DNA from: JAAZFF01 sp964405775
GTDB taxonomy: Bacteria > Verrucomicrobiota > Kiritimatiellia > RFP12 > UBA3636
Direction: 5' to 3'
NCBI GenBank assembly: GCA_964405775.1
Contig: CAYOPG010000073.1
Location: forward strand, 1 to 11,199
DNA: 11,199 nt
Shown: piece by piece, positions 1-5,062 of the stretch
How positions within the stretch are numbered: the first letter of the stretch is position 1
How the letters are laid out: each line of letters starts with the position of its first letter
Position numbers and translations under genes: made by a program
The notes under the pieces: generated by a model
What the model was told of the DNA's origin: nothing
Databases searched by the model: none
Seen by the model: the letters and a program-made list of their open reading frames with translations, nothing else

Positions 1-4
1 CAAA

Positions 5-44
5 GGAAGCAGGAAAGACTTATAGGCTTCCACGATATTTTTTT
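5..44 (+). terminator. Possible weak rho-independent terminator
   Basis: GGAAGC at 5-10 pairs with GCTTCC at 26-31 (6-bp stem, 15-base loop). Seven Ts follow at 38-44, after a six-base gap. The large loop and the gap make it a poor intrinsic terminator. It could end an unseen gene to the left, or be chance in an A/T-rich promoter region. Confidence 0.25.
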
Positions 45-59
45 AAAGGTTTTTTAAAG
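39..59 (+). repeat. Two direct repeats TTTTTTAAAG, phased by 11 bp (UP-element-like)
   Basis: The ten bases TTTTTTAAAG occur at 39-48 and again at 50-59, so the period is 11 bp, about one DNA turn. Phased A/T tracts just upstream of a -35 box typically bend DNA or serve as an UP element for the RNA polymerase alpha subunit. The repeat is seen directly; the role is inferred from its place 18 bp before the TTGACA box. Confidence 0.45.
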
Positions 60-65
60 AAAGTT

Positions 66-83
66 TTGTCAAACGCTTGACAA
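66..83. promoter_or_regulatory. Palindromic candidate LacI-family operator
   Basis: TTGTCAA (66-72) and TTGACAA (77-83) are exact reverse complements around ACGC. The 18-bp site is centred on a CG step at 74/75; of nine base pairs only the one next to the centre fails to match. LacI/PurR-family operators are typically 16-20 bp palindromes with a central CG. The right half contains the -35 hexamer (77-82), so a bound repressor would block RNA polymerase. It lies 56 bp before the regulator gene, which suggests autoregulation and possibly control of the glycosidase downstream. Confidence 0.6.
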
Positions 84-105
84 GGGGTTTATGAGTTGGT
101 GTCAT
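77..105 (+). promoter_or_regulatory. Sigma-70-type promoter of the LacI gene
   Basis: A perfect TTGACA -35 box at 77-82 is followed, after 17 bp, by TGTCAT at 100-105 (4 of 6 matches to TATAAT). Transcription would start near 112, giving a leader of about 27 bases before the regulator ATG at 139. The -35 box is part of the palindrome at 66-83. Confidence 0.5.
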
Positions 106-138
106 ACGCGGCAACGAACTTAATAGTGAGTTTCCCAG

Positions 139-1155
139 ATGAGTAGTATGGCAGATATTGCACGAGACGTTGGCGTTTCGATATCGCTAGTCTCTAAAGT
201 GTTGAACAGCCGCATGGGCAAAAGCTCAGTGCGTCCTGAACTTGCTAAAAAAATTAGGGATACCGCCAGAGAACTCGGATACATTCCGAATTCATCAGCA
301 AAGGCTCTTGTTAGCGGTCGCCAGAACGTCATCGGAGTGTTTTTTGCAGGTCATGCGGAACAAGAGAGCGGGCTTGTGGAGGCTTTCATAGCCGGAGTGG
401 CGTCTGAGCTGTCCAAGCACCATCTTCGGATGATGGTGCAGTTTTTCCATGATGAGCGAGATTTTGAACAGTGCCTTGCAGCTTCGCACAAGAATATAGT
501 TGACGGCATTGTGGTTGGGGGAGGAAGGTTTTTCGATATCAGGCCGAAACTTGAGGAAGTTCTAGCCAGAAATGTGCCTGTGGCGACAATGTTCAGCCTT
601 CCTGTTTCGGATGAAATACCCAATGTGGGGATTGACCAATCCGAGGTTGGCCGGGTGGCTACACAACACTTGATCGAGATGGGGTGCAGGAGGCCGGCTT
701 TCATCCGCGCTTCGGTTCCAGAGGGTGTTTTGCGTTTTCGGGGCTATAAAAAGGCACTCGAAGATGCTGGTCTGCCATTCAGGGATGAGCTGGTCTGTAT
801 GCAACGGACGTACGGCGTCGTTAACATCCCGGCACTTTTGAAAAAAATGATAAATGCAGAAGTCGATTTCGACGGAATAGTTGCCGAGTCTGACCGACAG
901 GCGGCAGCGACTTACAAAGCGCTTACAGAAGCAGGCTTGAGCGTGCCGGAGAATGTTCGGTTGATTGGCGTGAATGACTCGCCGTTTTGTCCGCATTTCC
1001 CCGTACCCTTAAGTTCTGTGTCAGGCCAGGACAGGAAACGCGCGTCAATGGCTGTTCGACTTTTGGGCGAAGTTGCGTCGGGTAAACCCGCTCGACATCT
1101 TACAGTTCCACCAGTCGTCGCCGTGCGTGAGTCAACTGCGGCGAAGAATTCTTAA
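139..1155 (+). CDS. LacI-family transcriptional regulator
   Basis: A 338-residue DNA-binding repressor or activator of the LacI/GalR family, the family's usual length. Residues 3-60 form the helix-turn-helix and hinge helix: MADIARDVGVS, then SISLVSKVLN as recognition helix, then the GYIPNSSAKAL hinge typical of the family. From about residue 62 (NVIGVFF) a periplasmic-binding-protein-like sensor domain follows, with IVDGIVVGGG, VGIDQSEVGRVATQHLIEMG, RFRGYKKALEDAG, and VRLIGVNDSPF near the C-terminus. The effector is probably a sugar released from the target glycan; the sequence does not say which. ATG 139 is used; ATG 148 (MADIARD) would equally keep the domain. There is only a weak GTGAG at 126-130. 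The glycosidase gene starts about 60 bases downstream on the same strand, so it is the likely target. A candidate operator sits at 66-83. Confidence 0.93.
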   Translation: MSSMADIARDVGVSISLVSKVLNSRMGKSSVRPELAKKIRDTARELGYIPNSSAKALVSGRQNVIGVFFAGHAEQESGLVEAFIAGVASELSKHHLRMMVQFFHDERDFEQCLAASHKNIVDGIVVGGGRFFDIRPKLEEVLARNVPVATMFSLPVSDEIPNVGIDQSEVGRVATQHLIEMGCRRPAFIRASVPEGVLRFRGYKKALEDAGLPFRDELVCMQRTYGVVNIPALLKKMINAEVDFDGIVAESDRQAAATYKALTEAGLSVPENVRLIGVNDSPFCPHFPVPLSSVSGQDRKRASMAVRLLGEVASGKPARHLTVPPVVAVRESTAAKNS

Positions 1156-1187
1156 TAAAGTATACTTGAGATAGAAGATAACACATC

Positions 1188-1202
1188 AGGAGATAAAACA
1201 TG
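1188..1202 (+). promoter_or_regulatory. Strong ribosome-binding site and ATG leading to an in-frame stop
   Basis: AGGAG at 1188-1192 lies 7 bases before ATG 1200, the best start signal ahead of the glycosidase gene. That ATG is in frame with the gene, but reads ATG AGC AAC ATG TGA: the stop at 1212-1214 is codon 5. The open frame then resumes with TTG 1218 and ATG 1230, neither of which has a Shine-Dalgarno of its own. Either the gene has a nonsense mutation, or ribosomes reinitiate after a four-residue leader. Confidence 0.6.
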
Positions 1203-1217
1203 AGCAACATGTGAAAA

Positions 1218-2459
1218 TTGAAATTCAATATGAAATGGGCCGGACACCTGATTGCCTTTGCGGCGGCTTGGTTTGTCTCTTTGTCATATTTGCCGAGTGT
1301 TCAGGCGGCAGTAAAGGAAACCGATTGGTGCACAGTCGAGACTCCTGCGCGCGCCGAATGGGGCAAGCCGATTGTAGTTAAGGTGACGCTAAAGGAAGGA
1401 GCGACAGCCGCTGGTGCCAAGATTTCAAACCATCTTCACTGGATGAAAAAGGACGGTGGCTGGGGCGGCACGCTAAGCTGGAAACCGCCGGAGAATTCCG
1501 GTGACGGCAAGACGTACACATTTAACCATTCCCCGGCGTTGAAGGAAGACATGGGCTCGGTATCTGCACTTGTATATCTCGCAACGGACGGAGATTATAA
1601 AAACAAGACAAAGGAAACAACTGGAGAGCCCATCGAGATTTTTCTTGATCCCGCGGTTATCGCAGCAGCAAAAGCGGAAGAGGAACGCGTTAAGAGGCCG
1701 GAATCCGCAACCCTCAAGAAAAGCTGGCTAAAAATTGCGACGCCTACTAAGCCTATAGTCGTAGGCGAGGAGTTCGTGATAACGGTCGAGTACTATCTGG
1801 ATCCTTCCGACAACTGGGCGGACGGAACGAAGGTGCAGCTTATGCCGCTTGGTCCGTGGATCGATAATCCTGACGGAGTTTATACGAAGAACCGTTTCCA
1901 TATTGGTGAGCCCGGTCTTCGCACCTCAGTTGAACCAATAGCCCCCGGCAGTGGGAAAGTGGAGTACAAACAAAAACTTACGGGAACCCACCGCTACAAT
2001 GAAGTTACGTGGATGGCTACTTTTATCGGAGGCGACGGCAAGGGCTGGCCGTGGCACGTGCGCATGGGAGGACCCACCGTAGAGCGTTTTGTCGACAAAT
2101 TTGACCTGAAAGTTGTGAGCGAAGGCGGTTTGTTCACTTACAATGAAAAGCCAAGTATAGATATCGTATGGGGAGAAGAACTGGAGACTGGTTTCTTTTT
2201 CGATATGGATTTCCGGATCATTAACGTCTATGGAGATACCATAAAGGAATTCAAGCAGAAGGTTATGATCGGGGAGCAGGGGACAAAGACAAAGGTGGAG
2301 CTTCCCGAGATTAAAGAGCGCGGTGTGATGCTGGTGCTGGCGACACTCGACGGCTATACACGAGATGCATTTTTTGGAACAATCCCAGATATGGCCGAGG
2401 CAAGAAAAGGCGGGCATCGGAGAAAATGCAGACACTCCGTTTGGCATCACGATCGTTAG
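1218..2459 (+). CDS. N-terminal fragment: signal peptide and beta-sandwich domains of the secreted glycosidase
   Basis: This 413-residue frame opens with TTG 1218; ATG 1230 (MKWAGHL) is an equally good start. Residues 1-30 are a signal peptide: lysines, then LIAFAAAWFVSLSYL, ending SVQA before AVKETDW, so the product leaves the cytoplasm. Two similar beta-sandwich modules follow, about 36-145 (EWGKPIVVKVTLKEG) and about 160-300 (VVGEEFVITVEYYLD), then a third about 305-390 (LVLATLDGYTRDAFFG). An alanine/glutamate/lysine-rich linker lies near 150-165. Such Ig-like modules usually precede the barrel in large secreted GH-A enzymes. After DMAEARK (nt 2390-2408) the frame turns into a basic, low-complexity tail and stops at 2457; the true continuation is in the next frame. 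A stable, inactive N-terminal piece could still be made. Confidence 0.7.
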   Translation: MKFNMKWAGHLIAFAAAWFVSLSYLPSVQAAVKETDWCTVETPARAEWGKPIVVKVTLKEGATAAGAKISNHLHWMKKDGGWGGTLSWKPPENSGDGKTYTFNHSPALKEDMGSVSALVYLATDGDYKNKTKETTGEPIEIFLDPAVIAAAKAEEERVKRPESATLKKSWLKIATPTKPIVVGEEFVITVEYYLDPSDNWADGTKVQLMPLGPWIDNPDGVYTKNRFHIGEPGLRTSVEPIAPGSGKVEYKQKLTGTHRYNEVTWMATFIGGDGKGWPWHVRMGGPTVERFVDKFDLKVVSEGGLFTYNEKPSIDIVWGEELETGFFFDMDFRIINVYGDTIKEFKQKVMIGEQGTKTKVELPEIKERGVMLVLATLDGYTRDAFFGTIPDMAEARKGGHRRKCRHSVWHHDR

Positions 2460-3744
2460 AAATCCAGGTCTGGCGCGAGTTGCCCGCAAGATGGGCATGA
2501 CGTACAACCGTCTCTTCTGGGAGTGGAAAACAATCGAGCCAAAGCAGAATATGTGGGATTTTTCGGAAGTCGACAAGGCCGTAAAGGCGCGTAAGGATGC
2601 CGGTCTGAAAACCTGGGTGTGCGTTTATTCACCGCCAGCGTGGGCGATGCCTCTAGAGGTGCATTCCGTTGGTTTTGGTACGGCGCCGTTTGATCGAGCC
2701 GCATGGAAGAATACAGCGGAGAATTTCGTGAAACGCTATCGCGGCCAACTCTGGGGAATTGAGTGGCAGAACGAAATCGTTCCAGGGGAATTCACCCCCA
2801 ATCCCGTAGCAGACTACACGGAGTTCTGCGGAATTGGCACAGAGGCAGTCCGGCAGTTTGCACCGGAACTCAAAGTGCAGATTGCGGGTGGGCTTTGGCC
2901 GCGCAACTTCTGCACCGATCTCCTGAAGAACGGCGTCGGCAATTACATCGACATCCTGCCGATTCACTATGGCAGCGGGAGCGGAATCCGTGATGCCCTG
3001 CAGGATGTGGCCAGATACGGCCTTCAGGGAAAAGTTGAGGTTTGGGACAACGAGTCCGCGCACGGTATCTCCACTTGGGGGATGCCCGGAAAAGAAAGTT
3101 TGATGACGAGCGTGTCCCAGTCAAAATGGGTGATGCGCCAGTGGCCTGGCGAACTCGCGGCAGGGGCGAAAGGCATTACGTATTTCGGAGGGCATGTCGG
3201 GTCGACGGGTAACTGGACGTACTTTTACGATCCTACTACGCCGCGTCCCGTAGCGGCCACGCTTGCAGTAATGGCCTCCAAAATTGGGTGCGCTAAACCG
3301 ATAGGAACTTCCTACATCGGACAGGATGCCGTGTTACACATATTCGATCTCAACGGTAAGGGTGTTGCGGTTGCCGGAACCGTTTCAGATACGGCCACCC
3401 AGACCGTCAAAATCACAATCCCGGCTGGAGCGGCTGAAATAGAGCTCACAGACCATCAGGGCAATGCCCGAAAGATTGCGACATCGCAAGGCAACTTGAC
3501 GGTGGATGTCGGCGTGATGCCGGTGTTTCTGGACGGGTTCGATCTTGCGACTCTTGCCGCTCAGGCATCATTGATCGTTGGCACAGGTGCGCCTGCGCCG
3601 ACTCCGTCGCTGACTGTCGTAAAGGGCGCCGACAATGCTTCGATACCGCTGCGTGTGTTCAATCCGCTCAAGCAGGCGTGGAGGGTAAACTCTACATCAG
3701 CCTCAAGTCCGGCGGTGAATTCGAGCCGATTGAGTTTGCGCTAA
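2365..3744 (+). CDS. Catalytic fragment: clan GH-A (TIM-barrel) glycosidase domain
   Basis: The meaningful sequence starts about nt 2409 (AGIGENADTPFGI); the first 15 residues of the frame overlap the upstream fragment and look like noise. A (beta/alpha)8 barrel follows, with typical GH-A segments: MGMTYNRLFWEW, TIEPKQNMWDFSEVDKAV, GLKTWVCVYSPPAW, and WGIEWQNE, whose Glu (nt 2773-2775) is the expected acid/base after Asn at strand 4. VEVWDNES has Glu (nt 3052-3054) as the likely strand-7 nucleophile, 93 residues later, a normal spacing for the clan. A C-terminal beta-sandwich (DAVLHIFDLNGKGVAVAG ... MPVFLDG) ends near nt 3535. The closest family by impression is GH39-like, but I cannot assign one. 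The frame loses sense after FNPLKQA (nt 3678) and stops at 3744. It has no start signal or signal peptide of its own, so it is probably not expressed as a separate enzyme. Confidence 0.75.
   Translation: MHFLEQSQIWPRQEKAGIGENADTPFGITIVRNPGLARVARKMGMTYNRLFWEWKTIEPKQNMWDFSEVDKAVKARKDAGLKTWVCVYSPPAWAMPLEVHSVGFGTAPFDRAAWKNTAENFVKRYRGQLWGIEWQNEIVPGEFTPNPVADYTEFCGIGTEAVRQFAPELKVQIAGGLWPRNFCTDLLKNGVGNYIDILPIHYGSGSGIRDALQDVARYGLQGKVEVWDNESAHGISTWGMPGKESLMTSVSQSKWVMRQWPGELAAGAKGITYFGGHVGSTGNWTYFYDPTTPRPVAATLAVMASKIGCAKPIGTSYIGQDAVLHIFDLNGKGVAVAGTVSDTATQTVKITIPAGAAEIELTDHQGNARKIATSQGNLTVDVGVMPVFLDGFDLATLAAQASLIVGTGAPAPTPSLTVVKGADNASIPLRVFNPLKQAWRVNSTSASSPAVNSSRLSLR
2402..2412 (+). other. Frameshift site 1 (+1) in an AAAA run
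   Basis: Frame 1218 reads GCA AGA AAA GGC (A R K G) through 2400-2411. Dropping one A from the run 2405-2408 gives A R K A G I G E N A D T P F G I, which continues straight into the barrel. The exact base cannot be fixed: the two frames are both open from 2365 to 2459. Four As are too few for usual transcriptional slippage. Confidence 0.6.
3671..3685 (+). other. Frameshift site 2 (-1) at GGCGTGG
   Basis: The middle frame reads AAG CAG GCG TGG AGG. One extra G after 3678 gives N P L K Q A V E G K L Y I S, which joins the conserved Ig-like strand to its C-terminal half. The C-terminal frame has a GTG at 3678 but no Shine-Dalgarno, so an independent start here is improbable. There is no slippery heptamer. 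Confidence 0.6.
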
Positions 3745-5009
3745 AACCTGGCGAAACTAGCTTCATCAACGTCCCGGTTGCGGCATCCGCCGTGCCCACA
3801 GGTTCGGTTGAAGGCAATGTCCGCCTTGCGTGGACAGCACCGACCGCAGTTTCCGTCGACAAGCCGTTCCGTCTGCTGGTCATAGATCCATCCCAGCTCG
3901 GCAATCTGCTCAACAACGGCGCAATGGAGCAGGCGGACGGCAACGCACCCGCATCTTGGAGTGGCAATGCGGAGGTGTTCAATCTTTCTACGCTCGACAA
4001 AGGACCGGGATTCGAAGGCTCTGCGGCTCGTTTCTCCGGCGCAAAGAGCGAGGGGTACCAGCACATGAACCAGAATGTGACGCTCCCCGCGCCGGGCAGC
4101 AAGTATTTGTATACCACGTGGGTGTGGAACAACGACATGCAGGCGGGCAGCAACCTGTCGGTCGACGGACAGACGTTCTACATCCCGTCCGTCTTCGACG
4201 CAGGCTTCAATACGCCGTTCTGGCGCCTTATGACGCATGTGCGCGAAACTACTGCGGGAGCCACGACGATGGGGCTGACGCCCGTGACGAAGGGCAAGGG
4301 CTGGGCTATGTACGACAACGTGCGCGTAACGCTTTACGAGGGCACGGACTTTGCCGCAGAGGCGACGAAGGCAAAGGCACCGGTGACTGTCGACGGCAAG
4401 CTCGACGACTGGGACATGGCTGACGATCCGATCCCGCTGCTTTGCGACAACCAGCTTTCCGCGCCAGCCACATACAAGTGGACTCCGCAGAACCTCTCTG
4501 GCGTGGCAAAGATCATGTGGGATGATCAGGCGCTGTATTTCGCGGCGAAGGTGCGTGACGACAAGCATTCCGCAACCACTACGGGTGAGGACACGGTGAA
4601 GGGCGACAGCATTGTGCTTGCGCTCCATCCGGCCAACCGCGTAGAGGGAACTGACGCACGCGCATTCGCGTGGTACATCGGGTCTGCCGTTCCCGGCGGC
4701 GGCAGCGGCGTGCATACGCTCTACCGTTCACCTGCCTACAGCGGTGGTATCTCGTCCGGTCAACTCGCCAAGGATTCATCACTTTATGAAATTTCGATCA
4801 AGCGTGAAGGCGACATCACGGTTTATGAGATGCGCATTCCCTGGTCGGAGACGGGCGGCTTGACTCCGTCTGTTGGCGTCAAGGCTGGGCTTTCCCTGCA
4901 GCTGCGCGATAGCGACGGGGCAGGGGCACCCGCAACGATGACCTGGGGTGGCGGTCTGCCACCATCATGGGGACCGGCCGGATTCGGCGTTCTCACGCTG
5001 GTCGAATGA
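3678..5009 (+). CDS. C-terminal fragment: Ig-like, CBM-like and CBM9-like domains
   Basis: A 443-residue frame that can only begin at GTG 3678 by default. Residues 1-72 complete a beta-sandwich (EGKLYISLKSGGEFEPIEF, then KPFRLLVID). Residues about 78-225 resemble a CBM4/9/22-type jelly roll: NLLNNGAMEQ at the start, YLYTTWVWNND in the middle, AMYDNVRVTLYEG at the end. Residues about 235-443 resemble the CBM9/DOMON-like sugar-binding module: VTVDGKLDDWD, IMWDDQALYFAAKVRDD, GDSIVLALHP, YEMRIPWSE and LQLRDSDG are its standard strands. These modules would hold the enzyme to its glycan. The last strand ends with the stop at 5007-5009. Domain assignments rest on motif recognition, and their sugar ligand is unknown. 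It is part of the broken gene 1218-5009 rather than a gene in its own right. Confidence 0.7.
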   Translation: MEGKLYISLKSGGEFEPIEFALKPGETSFINVPVAASAVPTGSVEGNVRLAWTAPTAVSVDKPFRLLVIDPSQLGNLLNNGAMEQADGNAPASWSGNAEVFNLSTLDKGPGFEGSAARFSGAKSEGYQHMNQNVTLPAPGSKYLYTTWVWNNDMQAGSNLSVDGQTFYIPSVFDAGFNTPFWRLMTHVRETTAGATTMGLTPVTKGKGWAMYDNVRVTLYEGTDFAAEATKAKAPVTVDGKLDDWDMADDPIPLLCDNQLSAPATYKWTPQNLSGVAKIMWDDQALYFAAKVRDDKHSATTTGEDTVKGDSIVLALHPANRVEGTDARAFAWYIGSAVPGGGSGVHTLYRSPAYSGGISSGQLAKDSSLYEISIKREGDITVYEMRIPWSETGGLTPSVGVKAGLSLQLRDSDGAGAPATMTWGGGLPPSWGPAGFGVLTLVE

Positions 5010-5050
5010 CCTGCAAAAACAATAAAACCAAAACAACACAAACGTTACAT

Positions 5051-5062
5051 GGAGTTCGTATG
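5051..5062 (+). promoter_or_regulatory. Ribosome-binding site fixing the beta-helix start at 5060
   Basis: GGAG at 5051-5054 is 5 bases before ATG 5060, which starts directly with a signal peptide (MKTKMMYIV). The same frame is open from 4967, but that part overlaps the upstream gene and makes no recognisable protein. The leader before it (5015-5041) contains no G at all and should be unstructured. Confidence 0.75.

Larger units (their letters stand above)
1218..5009 (+). pseudogene. Secreted multi-domain clan GH-A glycosidase, split by two compensating frameshifts
   Basis: Three plus-strand open frames (1218-2459, 2365-3744, 3678-5009) join into one sensible protein if one base is removed near 2405-2408 and one added near 3678. 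The net frame is then unchanged and the product is 1,263 residues. Order in the reconstruction: signal peptide 1-30; beta-sandwich domains to about 395; TIM barrel about 400-700 with presumed acid/base E519 (nt 2773) and nucleophile E612 (nt 3052); a beta-sandwich to about 775; Ig-like, CBM-like and CBM9-like domains to the end. A third possible lesion is the TGA at 1212-1214. The catalytic residues are intact, so decay would be recent. Alternatives are assembly or read errors, or a population variant. Programmed frameshifting is unlikely because neither junction has a slippery heptamer. The glycan and exact GH family are not known to me. Confidence 0.6.

Noticed and set aside
1158..1167. Palindrome AAGTATACTT with a TATACT -10-like hexamer after the regulator gene
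   Set aside because: No -35 box at a usable distance upstream, and a 10-bp A/T-rich palindrome is easily chance; too weak to call a promoter or operator.
2088..2099. Perfect 12-bp palindrome TTTGTCGACAAA resembling the 66-83 operator halves
   Set aside because: It lies inside the coding sequence (F V D K), lacks the four-base centre of the upstream site, and can arise from codon choice.
2365..3744. Programmed ribosomal frameshifting to make the full glycosidase
   Set aside because: The first junction needs +1 and the second -1; neither has an X-XXY-YYZ heptamer, a long homopolymer, or an evident stimulating signal.
3741..4715. 324-residue minus-strand open frame
   Set aside because: Composition is Arg/His/Cys-rich and featureless, and it lies opposite recognisable CBM-like domains; a G+C-rich antisense shadow.
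4967..5059. Upstream extension of the beta-helix frame to 4967
   Set aside because: It overlaps the end of the preceding gene and gives a basic, asparagine/threonine-rich leader before a complete signal peptide; the GGAG site supports ATG 5060.
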